From NCBI GenBank assembly GCA_041918675.1, contig JAYRVF010000011.1, positions 186,001-250,000 on the forward strand: 64,000 nt of DNA, given 5' to 3'. A program made the position numbers and the translations under genes. Shown piece by piece: positions 25,790 to 34,430 of this stretch. Under the pieces are notes generated by a model that had not been told where the DNA came from, made no database searches, and worked only from the letters and a program-made list of their open reading frames with translations. Each line of letters begins with the position of its first letter. The stretch's first letter is position 1. This DNA comes from SCUB01 sp041918675. Lineage in GTDB: Bacteria > Pseudomonadota > Alphaproteobacteria > Rhizobiales > Xanthobacteraceae.

Positions 25790-26263
25790 ATGCAGTCGAT
25801 CGTTGCCGTCGGACGTTTCTTCATCGTCGTCCTGTTCATCTTTTCCGGCGCATCGAAGCTGCTCGATATCGCCACGACCGCGCAAACCATCGCCGCCAAG
25901 GTCTTCGTGCCACCGCTGCTCGAGCCGATCGCGACCATGCTCGCCCCGGTGGTGACGCAAATCGAGGCGCTGACGGGAATGCCGTTCGCGCAGCTCCTGG
26001 CCATCGCCGTGGGCCTTCTGGAACTCGTCGGCGGCGCGCTCATCGCTTTCAATCTCGGCGCGCGCTGGCTTGCGGTCGTGCTGGCTCTTTTCGTGGTGGT
26101 GGCGACCGTCTACTTCCACGACTTCTGGAATCAGGTCGGTCCCGAGCGCTTCGCCAATCTGATCCACTCCCTCAAGAATCTGTCGATCGTCGGGGCGCTG
26201 CTGATGATCGCGGGGCTGCGGCCGCCGGAGCGGACGGCCGAGAAGCAATTCGAATATAGCTGA
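25790..26263 (+). CDS. DoxX family membrane protein
   Basis: A 157-residue protein with four predicted membrane helices, starting VGRFFIVVLFIFSGASKLLD, the usual first helix of DoxX/DoxD-like proteins, with LLAIAVGLLELVGGALIAFNLG and a PERFANLIHSLKNLSIVGALLMIA C-terminal segment typical of the family. DoxX proteins are linked to redox stress or quinone-linked functions in a few bacteria, but most are uncharacterised. GGGGAGAG precedes the ATG. It stands 48 bp after the DUF3551 gene and could be co-transcribed. Confidence 0.85.
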   Translation: MQSIVAVGRFFIVVLFIFSGASKLLDIATTAQTIAAKVFVPPLLEPIATMLAPVVTQIEALTGMPFAQLLAIAVGLLELVGGALIAFNLGARWLAVVLALFVVVATVYFHDFWNQVGPERFANLIHSLKNLSIVGALLMIAGLRPPERTAEKQFEYS

Positions 26264-26503
26264 CGCCCCGTTCCGGGCGGCCGGACCCGCGCGACGAGAT
26301 CCGCGTCCGGCGCGGCCTTCCGAAGCAAATTCACCGCAACCTGCGTCCGGCGGCACGTGCCGCGCGCCCGTCTCGGCGCGCCGGCAGTATTTTGGCACCG
26401 ATTTGCCGGCGGAACGCAGGCGTCGCCGCGCCGAGGCGAAGTCGTCCCCATTGCGGCTTGGGCGCTAGGATGACAATCTTTCACATTGGTTGGGAGTAGG
26501 CCG

Positions 26504-27592
26504 ATGGAAAAGAAGGACTTGGAGGCCGTTCCGACGCCTCAGGGCGCGCCGAACGGTGGCGGCAAGGTCGCGCGGAGCGAAGGCAAGCCGCGTGAGGGGG
26601 GCCAGCCCGCCCAGGCCGGCGCCCTCGCGATCACGGCCGCGGCCGTCGCTTCCTCGGCGCCGCCCGCCCGGCCCGACCGGAAGGGCAAGGCCAAGCAGGT
26701 CGGCCAGCGCCTCCACGAAATCGCGGAAATGCGCCAGGACCCGGCGGTGATCCGCCGCCTGTTCGAATCCGGCGAATATCCCTACCAATCGAAGGTGCGC
26801 GCGGCCACTTACGAAGAGCGGATGGTCGAGCTGCAGCGCGAACTCCTCAAATGCCAGCGCTGGGTCGAGGAAACGGGGCAGAAGATCGTCGTGTTGTTCG
26901 AGGGGCGCGACGCGGCCGGCAAGGGCGGCACGATCAAGCGCTTCATGGAGCACATGAACCCGCGCACCGCGCGCGTGGTCGCGCTGTTGAAGCCGACCGA
27001 GCGCGAGCGCTCGCAATGGTATTTCCAGCGCTACATCTCCCAGCTTCCCTCCGGCGGCGAGCTCTGCCTGTTCGACCGCTCCTGGTACAACCGCGCCGGC
27101 GTCGAGCGCGTGATGGGGTTCTGCAGCCCGAGCGAATATCTCGAATTCATGCGCGAATGTCCGCTGTTCGAGCAGATGCTGGCGCGGTCCGGCATCCGCC
27201 TGTTCAAATACTGGTTCTCGGTGTCGCGCGAGGAGCAGTTGCGCCGCTTCAAGTCGCGGCAGACCGATCCCTTGAAGCAATGGAAGCTGTCGCCGATCGA
27301 CCGCGCCTCGCTCGACAAGTGGGACGAATATACCGAGGCGAAGGAGGCGATGTTCTTTTACACCGACACCGCCGACGCGCCTTGGACCATCATCAAGTCG
27401 GACGACAAGAAGCGCGCCCGGCTCAACTGCATGCAGCATTTCCTGTCATCCTTGCCCTATCCGAAAAAGGACAGGAGCATCGTCACCGGACCGGACCCGC
27501 TGATCGTCGGCACGACCGAACACGTCATCGGCCGCGACATCATCGACAAGTCGATGCATCCGAGCCTGAAGCGCAAGGGGACCGAGAGCTAG
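26504..27592 (+). CDS. ppk2: Polyphosphate kinase 2 family protein
   Basis: PPK2 enzymes preferentially use polyphosphate to phosphorylate nucleotides (GDP/ADP) and are structurally related to thymidylate kinases. The 362-residue protein has Walker A (FEGRDAAGKGGTIKRF), the lid region (TERERSQWYFQRYISQLP), Walker B (LCLFDRSWYNRAGVERVMGFC) and the C-terminal ARLNCMQHFLSSLPY. An Ala/Pro/Lys-rich extension of about 75 residues precedes the catalytic domain. The ATG at 26504 has GGGAG upstream. The acyltransferase gene follows by 50 bp, probably in one operon. ADP versus GDP preference is not evident. Confidence 0.93.
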   Translation: MEKKDLEAVPTPQGAPNGGGKVARSEGKPREGGQPAQAGALAITAAAVASSAPPARPDRKGKAKQVGQRLHEIAEMRQDPAVIRRLFESGEYPYQSKVRAATYEERMVELQRELLKCQRWVEETGQKIVVLFEGRDAAGKGGTIKRFMEHMNPRTARVVALLKPTERERSQWYFQRYISQLPSGGELCLFDRSWYNRAGVERVMGFCSPSEYLEFMRECPLFEQMLARSGIRLFKYWFSVSREEQLRRFKSRQTDPLKQWKLSPIDRASLDKWDEYTEAKEAMFFYTDTADAPWTIIKSDDKKRARLNCMQHFLSSLPYPKKDRSIVTGPDPLIVGTTEHVIGRDIIDKSMHPSLKRKGTES

Positions 27593-27642
27593 CGATCGGG
27601 CCGATCGGACGCGAGGCACGGGCGGCGGGGAGGAGGCGGGGC

Positions 27643-29100
27643 GTGGGATCGACGGTCGAAATTCCATACTGGCTGGCGTTGCTGGTCGGTCTGTTCGCGG
27701 TCATCGCGCTGCTCGATCGCATCCTGGTGCCTTCGGCGCGATGGTATCTGCGCCGGCGGCTCGACCGCGCCATCGATCGGCTCAACGAGCGCCTGCAACT
27801 GCGCATCCAGCCGATCAAGATCGCCAAGCGGCAGGCGCTGATCGACCAGCTCATCTTCGACCCGGAAGTGCTCAAGGCGATCGAGGATCACGCCCGCGAC
27901 AACAACGTTTCGCGCGCGGTGGCCCAGGCCAAGGCGCTTCGCTACGCCAACGAGATCGTGCCGTCGTTTTCCGCCTACGCCTATTTCGGCGTCGGCGCGC
28001 GGCTGGCGCGATGGCTGTCGACCTTTCTCTATCGCGTGCGGCTGGGCTTCGTCGATTTCGAGGCGCTGCGCGCGGCCGATCCGGACTCATCCGTCATCTT
28101 CGTCATCAACCACCGCTCCAACATGGACTACGTGCTCGTCACCTACATGGCGTCGCAGAGTTCGGCGTTGAGCTATGCCGTCGGCGAGTGGGCGCGCGTG
28201 TGGCTGTTGCAGAGCCTGATCCGCTCGATGGGCGCCTATTTCGTGCGGCGCGATTCCGGCGAGCCGCTTTATCGCAAGGTGTTGTCGCGCTACGTCAACC
28301 TGGCGGTCGCCGGCGGCCTGACCCAGGCGATGTTTCCCGAAGGCGGGCTCACCCGCGACGGCACGCTGCGCCCGCCGAAGCTCGGGCTGCTCAGCTACAT
28401 GGTCTCCGGCTTCGATCCTCATGGCGCGCGCGACGCCGTGTTCGTGCCCGTGGGGATCAATTACGACCGCGTCATCGAGGACCGCATCCAGACCGCGGCG
28501 ATGGCGACGCCCGAGGGCGAGAAGCCGAGATTCAAGTTCAGCCCGCGAATCCTGGTGAAGTTCCTCGCGCATAATGTCGCGCTCAAGTTCCACCACCATT
28601 GGTATCGCTACGGCTATGCCTGCGTCAGCTTCGGGCTGCCGATTTCGCTGCGCGCCTATATGAGCGAACGCAACCTGGACTTCCGCACCATGGACCCCGA
28701 GCACCGCTTTGCCGCGATCGCCGGGCTCGGCGCGCATCTGATCGAGAAGGTGGGGGCGGTCATCCCGGTGCTGCCGGTGTCGCTGGTGACGACGGCGCTG
28801 CTGCACGGCGGCGATCACAAGATGTCGCTGCTCGAAATCAAGACGGAGGTCGCGCGGCTCCTCGCCGAGCTCAAGGCGCGCGGCGCGCATGTGCACATTC
28901 CCCGCGCCGATCTCGATTACGCGATCGAGGTGGGCTTGCGAATGCTGCGGCTTCGCCATCTGGTGAAGGAAGAAGACGGCCTCTTCAGCATCAATCCCGA
29001 CGAGGTCACGCTGCTTCGCTATTACGCGAATTCCATTGCGCATCTGCTCGGCCCGGACGCGATCGAACGCCCGACGGTGATCGCGGCGAGCGAGGCTTAG
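27643..29100 (+). CDS. PlsB-type glycerol-3-phosphate / acylglycerophosphate acyltransferase
   Basis: A membrane-associated enzyme of phospholipid synthesis. The 485-residue protein has an N-terminal hydrophobic helix (YWLALLVGLFAVIALLDRIL), then the acyltransferase motifs: HX4D in FVINHRSNMDYVLV, GAYFVRRDSGEPLYRKV, MFPEGGLTRDG and AVFVPVGINYDRV. This order matches the PlsB superfamily block I-IV, but the protein is shorter than E. coli PlsB (807 residues), as in many alphaproteobacteria. The start is a GTG with GGGAGGAGG upstream. It follows ppk2 closely; why a polyphosphate enzyme pairs with lipid synthesis is unknown. Confidence 0.85.
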   Translation: MGSTVEIPYWLALLVGLFAVIALLDRILVPSARWYLRRRLDRAIDRLNERLQLRIQPIKIAKRQALIDQLIFDPEVLKAIEDHARDNNVSRAVAQAKALRYANEIVPSFSAYAYFGVGARLARWLSTFLYRVRLGFVDFEALRAADPDSSVIFVINHRSNMDYVLVTYMASQSSALSYAVGEWARVWLLQSLIRSMGAYFVRRDSGEPLYRKVLSRYVNLAVAGGLTQAMFPEGGLTRDGTLRPPKLGLLSYMVSGFDPHGARDAVFVPVGINYDRVIEDRIQTAAMATPEGEKPRFKFSPRILVKFLAHNVALKFHHHWYRYGYACVSFGLPISLRAYMSERNLDFRTMDPEHRFAAIAGLGAHLIEKVGAVIPVLPVSLVTTALLHGGDHKMSLLEIKTEVARLLAELKARGAHVHIPRADLDYAIEVGLRMLRLRHLVKEEDGLFSINPDEVTLLRYYANSIAHLLGPDAIERPTVIAASEA

Positions 29101-29159
29101 ACTGCCGCGCGCGAAAGCCGAGCGGGGAAGGCGCGCGGGGAAGCCGAGCGCAGGTCCCG

Positions 29160-29708
29160 TCAACGCCGCCAGGCGGTGACACTGACGCCGGCCGCCTCGT
29201 CTAGCATCACCGGGGCGTCCGGGCGGAGCCCGTGCCCGGCGAGAATGTCCTGGGGCGATTTTTCCGGCACGCCATGGAAGACCGGCACGCCGCCGGGCAG
29301 GCGCACGCGCGGGGCGAGCGACAGCCAGAACGTGTCGTAGCGCGGCAGGAACATGCTGAAGATGTCAGTGCCGCCGATGATCGCGACGACGCCGTCGCCG
29401 ACGCCGGAAAAGGCGAGCACGTCCTCGAAGGACGGGCCCGCCGGGTTCCACAGGACGGCTTTCGCATTATCCGGGTCGCGCGCGAGCGCGGCGACCGCGC
29501 GCGTGACGATGACGCGCCAGCGCGCGGGGGAACCGGCCTGATCCTCGTGGGAGTTGCGTCCGTGAACGATCAGGTCGACGCGGTCGAGCGCGTCCTCGAA
29601 AAAGCGCTGATCGGCGTCGATCTTGAGCTCGGGCGGCATGACGCCGCGCGCGTCGGCGAGCATGCCGTCGGCCGAAACGATCGCATAGCCCACGACGCGG
29701 ATCGCCAT
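29160..29708 (-). CDS. Dihydrofolate-reductase-like (RibD C-terminal family) protein
   Basis: A 182-residue protein with the fold pattern of the DHFR/RibD-C superfamily: VVGYAIVSADGMLADARG at the N-terminus, FFEDALDRVDLIVHGRNSHED, and the nucleotide-binding GDGVVAIIGGTDIFSMFLPRYDTFWLSLAP. Substrate is unknown; dedicated FolA activity is unlikely because the typical DHFR N-terminal substrate motif is not visible. It is convergent with the acyltransferase gene and stands alone. Confidence 0.78.
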   Translation of the reverse strand: MAIRVVGYAIVSADGMLADARGVMPPELKIDADQRFFEDALDRVDLIVHGRNSHEDQAGSPARWRVIVTRAVAALARDPDNAKAVLWNPAGPSFEDVLAFSGVGDGVVAIIGGTDIFSMFLPRYDTFWLSLAPRVRLPGGVPVFHGVPEKSPQDILAGHGLRPDAPVMLDEAAGVSVTAWRR

Positions 29709-29915
29709 CGTTTAGCGCGCCTTCCGCTCGCATGGAATCACGCGGGCGATAAGAAGTCGCGCCAAATCGACGGACTGGCGCATGTTCTCGCCGGCGAACC
29801 GGCATCCGCTTCGCCGAAACATGAGCATGCCATCCTCGCGCGCCGCGGCGAACGACGTGCCGCGCGCGCGCCGCGAACGGCCCATGCGCGGAATGCCCGC
29901 CGCCGGTCTATCGCC

Positions 29916-31052
29916 TCATTCGGAAATCGTGCGCACCACGCTCGACGTCGGCCGCGTGCTCACGGTCGGCAGCTTCTGCTCCTTGACGAGTTCCTCGTCA
30001 TATTGCGCGATCGTCTTCAGCGCGCCACGCGCCTTGACCTGCACGACCTTGTAGCCGTCGGCCTTCAGCTTGCGCAGCAGCGTCGGCACGGCCTCGGCGG
30101 TGTTGTGCTGGAAGTCGTGCATCAGGACGATGCCCTTGCCGAATTTCTGCAGCTTCTTCATCACCGTGTCGATGACCTGGTCGGGCTTGCGCGCCTTGAA
30201 GTCGAAGGAGTCCATGTCGGTGGAGAAGATGCCGACATTGCGCTCGCCGAGATAGGTGACGGCCGCGGGCGGATGCTGCAGCGCCGGGAAGCGGAAGAAG
30301 GGCGCGGGGTCCGAGCCGATCGCCCAGCGCACGGCGCTGAAGCCCTTTTCGATCTCGTCCTTGTATTCCTTCTCCGACTTGCGCTGGAGGTTGGCGTGCG
30401 ACCACGTGTGCGAGCCGATGGTATGGCCCTGCGCCGCGACCTGCTTGAGGATCTCGGGATAGTAGGTCGCGTGCTTGCCGATCGGAAAGAAGATCGCCTT
30501 GGTGCATTCGTCGGTGAGCGCCTTCAGCACCGCCGGCGTGTTGTTCGGCCAGGGGCCGTCGTCGAAGGTGAGCACGACCTCCTTGTCGCGCAGGAAGTCG
30601 TGCATCTTGAAATGCTCGAAGCCGAAGCCCGGGCCACCGGTGGTGTCGATCTCGACGACGCGGGTGACGCCGAGCGCGTCGGCATTGGCGCAGGCTTCCT
30701 TCGCGGGAGCGGGAGTGGCGGCGGGAGCGGCTGGCGCCGCCGCCGGGCTCGCGGCCGCCGGTGCCGCCGGCGGCGGAGCGCTCGGCGCGGCCGCCTGCGC
30801 GGGCTGCGTCGTCGCCGCGACGACGGTGACGGGAGTGGCCGGGGACGTCGTCACGACCACCGGCGCGGGCGTCGCCTCGTCGGGCTTGCCCTGTGCGTCC
30901 TGCTGCGTGGAGGCCGCCGGCGCCGGAATCGAGGTCATGCCCGAAAACATGGATGTCGTCATGGAGGGCGTGATCGTGGATTTCGCCCAGACCGCGCCGA
31001 GAGCGGCGAGAGAGACGGTGGCCACGAGCAGGAGCTTCGATGAGCGACGCAT
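29916..31052 (-). CDS. Exported polysaccharide deacetylase (CE4 family)
   Basis: CE4 enzymes remove acetyl groups from chitin-like oligomers, peptidoglycan or exopolysaccharide. The 378-residue protein has a signal peptide (RSSKLLLVATVSLAALGAVWA), an Ala/Pro/Thr-rich linker to about residue 118 and a NodB-type domain with the catalytic/metal motifs LTFDDGPWPNNTP (Asp-Asp), GSHTWSHANLQ (His-x3-His), FFRFPALQHP and IVLMHDFQHNT. AAGAGG lies upstream of the ATG. It may act on the cell wall; its neighbour on the same strand is an L,D-transpeptidase. Confidence 0.88.
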   Translation of the reverse strand: MRRSSKLLLVATVSLAALGAVWAKSTITPSMTTSMFSGMTSIPAPAASTQQDAQGKPDEATPAPVVVTTSPATPVTVVAATTQPAQAAAPSAPPPAAPAAASPAAAPAAPAATPAPAKEACANADALGVTRVVEIDTTGGPGFGFEHFKMHDFLRDKEVVLTFDDGPWPNNTPAVLKALTDECTKAIFFPIGKHATYYPEILKQVAAQGHTIGSHTWSHANLQRKSEKEYKDEIEKGFSAVRWAIGSDPAPFFRFPALQHPPAAVTYLGERNVGIFSTDMDSFDFKARKPDQVIDTVMKKLQKFGKGIVLMHDFQHNTAEAVPTLLRKLKADGYKVVQVKARGALKTIAQYDEELVKEQKLPTVSTRPTSSVVRTISE

Positions 31053-31363
31053 GGTAACCTCTTGAAATTACGTGTCCGTTGCGCGGATTGGTCGCGTTTG
31101 ATTGTGTCGGAATTTCGCTTGACCTTATCCGAACGGGGCGGTCCGCGCTATCGCCAATTCGCGGGGGTGTGGACGCCCGGCGGGGAATTGTCGAAATCGT
31201 GATAGGCGCGCCATGCGTGAATTCGGCACGGGATTGGCGCGCGCGAGGCGCGTGGGTCGCGATCGCCGGCGCGACAAATCCACCACGCCGCCTTGTGTGC
31301 GGCGCGGGGATCAGCGAACCGCGATCATTGCAGCGAGGCGACCGGGCTTCGCCCGATCATTCG
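31053..31363. other. Intergenic region between deacetylase start and L,D-transpeptidase end
   Basis: A 311-bp stretch that should contain the promoter of the deacetylase gene. I see no RNA gene, repeat or clear hairpin. Confidence 0.4.
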
Positions 31364-32878
31364 CTAGCGCGTGAGAACGATGAAATCCGTGCCCTTGCCG
31401 GTTTCCGATCCCAATCCCTGATCGGAGATCGTCAGCGAACCGCCCGCGCCGATGGCGGTGGCGATGCGCTCAAGCGCTTCGGGCGGGATCGCGACACGGT
31501 CGAGCGCTTCGAGCGCGTTCGAGGGCGGTAACGCGGGCGGCGCGGCCACGATCTTCGGCGGGTTCTTGCCGCGTCGGCGCGAGGATTGCTCGGTCGCGGC
31601 GAGTTGCTGCGGGCGCGGCGGCACGGTCACGACCGTCCAGCGCAAGAGCTCCTCGCTCTGTCCGGCCTTGTGCGCGGTGAACACATGAGTTCCGAGCGGG
31701 CGGTCGGGATCGGCGATCGCCACGGGAACGTCGAACCAGGCTTCGAAGCCTTGGCGCACGTAGAGCTTGCCGTCCTTGCGGCTGATGAAGGCCGCGACAT
31801 GGCCGGTGCGCTTCTTGACCGCGGCTTCCTTCTTCTTGTCGGCCGCGGGCGGGGAGGGTTGCGCGGCCGGCGAAGCATCGTTCGGCATTTCGCGCGGCGG
31901 CGCGTCGAGCCAGATCGAGTCCGGCGTCGGGAGCATTTGCGCGATCATCCGTCGCGGCGTGAACTGTTGCCGCGTGAATTGTCGCGGCGTGAACTGGCGC
32001 GGCGTTGCGTCCGGCTCGACGGGAACCGCGACCGTTCCGCTTGCGTCGGCCATGCGCATGCTCGCATGCGCCGCGCGTGATGATGGATCGCGATCGTCGC
32101 CGATCGGTGTCAGCCTCAATTCGATCTCGCCGCGCTTGGTCGTTTCGGGCGAGGCGTCGTGCGACTTGCTCGGCGCGTTCGACTGGCCGTCGGCGGCGCT
32201 TCCGGGCGCGGCGGCGCTGATTTCCTCGGACGGCGGCGTGATCGTCCTGGCGATCAGACGCGGATGGAAGATATCGACCGGCTCGCTTTCGCCCGGGGCG
32301 ATGATCACGCGCGCGCCGAGCTTGGTCCAGCCCCACATTCGCGCGGCGAAGTCGCCGGGCAGGCGGATGCATCCGTGCGAGGCGGGATAGCCCGGCAGCA
32401 CGCCGGCGTGGAGCGCGACGCCCGACCAGGTGATGCGCTGCATGTAGGGCATCGGCGCGCCGCTATAGAGATTGGAGCGGTGCCACTTGTTTTTCTGGAT
32501 GATGCTGAAGACGCCGGTGGGCGTCGGGTTGGATCGCGTTCCCGTGGATACGGGTGACTCGGCCCACACGCCATTGGCGTCGAAAACCTTCAGGCGTTGC
32601 TTGTCGATCGAGACCGCGATGAGGAGCGGGCCTTCGGGCTTGGGTGCATCCTTCTTCGGCTCCGCCGCGACTTTCGGATAGCCGCGCTTGGCGCGTCGCT
32701 GCGCCGGCTGTTGACGCGCGGGCGGAAGCGGCTCGTAAGCGGGGCGGTCGAACCAGAAGAGACCTTGCGCCCGGGCTTCGCCGCCCGTTGTCGCGCCGCC
32801 GAAGAGGGCGGCCGCCCCGATCATGAGGCCGAGCGCCGCGCGGCGAACCGGCGCGCGCGTCGAAGCCTGTCGGACCAT
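31364..32878 (-). CDS. L,D-transpeptidase (YkuD domain) with long C-terminal extension
   Basis: These enzymes make 3-3 peptidoglycan crosslinks or attach proteins to the wall. The 504-residue protein has a signal peptide (ALGLMIGAAALFGGATTGGEARA), a YkuD domain at about residues 75-215 (LLIAVSIDKQRLKVFD ... GVFSIIQKNKWHRSN) and the catalytic motif HAGVLPGYPASHGCIRLP with His, Ser, His, Gly and Cys. The last ~280 residues are low-complexity followed by a second beta-rich segment (GKLYVRQGFEAWFDVPVAI, GTHVFTAHKAG), a layout seen in many Rhizobiales homologues. The ATG at 32878 is chosen to place the signal peptide at the N-terminus; the ribosome-binding site is weak. Confidence 0.88.
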   Translation of the reverse strand: MVRQASTRAPVRRAALGLMIGAAALFGGATTGGEARAQGLFWFDRPAYEPLPPARQQPAQRRAKRGYPKVAAEPKKDAPKPEGPLLIAVSIDKQRLKVFDANGVWAESPVSTGTRSNPTPTGVFSIIQKNKWHRSNLYSGAPMPYMQRITWSGVALHAGVLPGYPASHGCIRLPGDFAARMWGWTKLGARVIIAPGESEPVDIFHPRLIARTITPPSEEISAAAPGSAADGQSNAPSKSHDASPETTKRGEIELRLTPIGDDRDPSSRAAHASMRMADASGTVAVPVEPDATPRQFTPRQFTRQQFTPRRMIAQMLPTPDSIWLDAPPREMPNDASPAAQPSPPAADKKKEAAVKKRTGHVAAFISRKDGKLYVRQGFEAWFDVPVAIADPDRPLGTHVFTAHKAGQSEELLRWTVVTVPPRPQQLAATEQSSRRRGKNPPKIVAAPPALPPSNALEALDRVAIPPEALERIATAIGAGGSLTISDQGLGSETGKGTDFIVLTR

Positions 32879-33256
32879 TGCGCTAAGTTCTTTGTTTTTA
32901 TGGAGAATCTTGTTCACTCGGTAAAACCCCAGACTGATTTTGCCCTGGACCTTGGTTAATAGTGTCGCAAACACGTGAATAGTTCACTAGTGCAACGCGG
33001 CCACGACCGGCGCTAATTGCGAAATCATCGCAAACTGGATCCCGCCCGAGGTCCCATCCGGGACCTCCACGCAAGCGGGGCGCGGTCCTATTCGCGCTTC
33101 TTGATCGGCCCATGCGCGGGGCCCTCGGCCCTACGAGGAAATCATCTTCCCGATCCGCATCGGCGACCCTACATAGCGGGAGCGCGGGCGGCAACGCGGC
33201 CGGTCTTCGGCACGCGATCAGGCGGCCGGTCATCGCGCCTGTGGGAGATTGGGCAC
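32879..33256. other. Divergent intergenic region with operator-like inverted repeat
   Basis: The 378-bp gap separates the divergent L,D-transpeptidase and creA-like genes. A perfect inverted repeat GTGAA-TAG-TTCAC lies at 32975-32987, directly followed by the palindrome CACTAGTG (32985-32992, overlapping). It could be an operator for the transpeptidase promoter. The rest shows no gene. Confidence 0.45.
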
Positions 33257-33784
33257 ATGAATAGATTCTGGCGGCTGCGATCGGCGATGCTGGCGATCAT
33301 GCTCGCGGGATTCTCCATTTCGCAGGCCGTCGCGGCCGACGAGCCCGATCTCATCTTCAAGCGCTCGACGGTGTTCAAATTGCTTTCGCCCAACGACAAG
33401 CTTGCGACCTACGGGCTTGACGATCCGATGGTCGAAGGCGTCGCCTGTCATTTCACCGTGCCGGAGCGGGGCGGCTTCAAGGGCTGGATCGGAATCGCGG
33501 AGGAAGTCTCCGACATTTCGCTGGCCTGTCGGCAGACGGGTCCCATCCGCTTCAAGCAGAAATTCGAGCAGGGCGAGGACGTGTTCCGCCTGCGCCGTTC
33601 GCTGTTCTTCAAGAAGATGCAAATCGTGCGCGGCTGCGACGCCAAGCGCAACGTGCTCGTCTACATGGTCTATTCCGACCGCCTGATCGAGGGCTCGCCG
33701 CAGAATTCGACCTCGACCGTCCCGATCATGCCGTGGGGCGGCGGCGACAACATCCAGCATTGCGGCGAGTTTCTCGAAAAATAG
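33257..33784 (+). CDS. CreA family protein
   Basis: CreA proteins are small exported proteins of unknown function, first named from the E. coli creABCD locus. This 175-residue product has a signal peptide (SAMLAIMLAGFSISQAVA) and the family body: IFKRSTVFKLLSPNDKLATYGLDDP, GVACHFTVPERGGFKGWIGIAEEVSDISLACRQTGPI (read in parts), and VRGCDAKRNVLVYMVYSDRLIEGSPQNSTSTVP. Three conserved cysteines are present. The ATG at 33257 follows GGGAG. There are no creBCD genes nearby. Confidence 0.9.
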   Translation: MNRFWRLRSAMLAIMLAGFSISQAVAADEPDLIFKRSTVFKLLSPNDKLATYGLDDPMVEGVACHFTVPERGGFKGWIGIAEEVSDISLACRQTGPIRFKQKFEQGEDVFRLRRSLFFKKMQIVRGCDAKRNVLVYMVYSDRLIEGSPQNSTSTVPIMPWGGGDNIQHCGEFLEK

Positions 33785-33984
33785 CGCGCGCGCCGCCGAA
33801 CAAGCCCTGACGGGATGTCAGCCTCGCCGACAGCATGAGTCGTTGATCGCCAAGGTGAACCGCGCGACGCTTTGCTTTATGTCAAAGCGCCGATGCCTAG
33901 TCCTGCCAACATGGTCACTGTCGGATTCATGCAGGTGCCGTCCGTCGGCCGACATGTCGCGGGCGAAGAAAATGGAGACATGCG

Positions 33985-34185
33985 ATGTTCAAGATCGCGG
34001 TGCTGGTTTGGGTGATGCTTGGCGCGACGCTCGCGGGAATCGCCGTCGTCGTGATCCTCAACATTCCGAGCCTGGTCGGCCAGGAATTCAAGCTCATTCC
34101 GATCGTGGCCATCATCGGATTTCTTGTCGCCATTCCCTTCTCGATCGCCATCGCCAAGGTGATCGGACGGAGCGTGTCGGCCTGA
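33985..34185 (+). CDS. Small two-helix membrane protein
   Basis: A 66-residue product made almost wholly of two hydrophobic helices (IAVLVWVMLGATLAGIAVVVIL and LIPIVAIIGFLVAIPFSIAIA) joined by a short polar turn (NIPSLVGQEFK). GGAGA precedes the ATG at good spacing. Function is unknown; small proteins of this kind are widespread in Rhizobiales. Confidence 0.72.
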   Translation: MFKIAVLVWVMLGATLAGIAVVVILNIPSLVGQEFKLIPIVAIIGFLVAIPFSIAIAKVIGRSVSA

Positions 34186-34430
34186 GGTCGTCCGACTCCC
34201 GCGCTCGGGGATAGCATTCGCGCGTGGCCATGCGTGCCGCGCGCGCCATGGCTTTTTTCGCGCGCCTTTCGCATTCTCTTTCCTCATCTTTTTTGAATTG
34301 GGTGCTCGGCGCGTTCGCGCGGCGCGCGCGGACACGCGTCCGCGCCGTCGCCGGCACGCGCGATCAACGGCGTGCGTAAGCGGGCTTCATTGAGCCATGC
34401 GCGTGATTGACGCGCCGATGACGGCGCGCC

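Noticed and set aside
24665..26398. 577-codon minus-strand frame across the repeat region and DoxX
   Set aside because: It runs antisense to three genes with signal peptides, ribosome-binding sites or known folds; its own repeats merely reflect the 15-bp DNA array.
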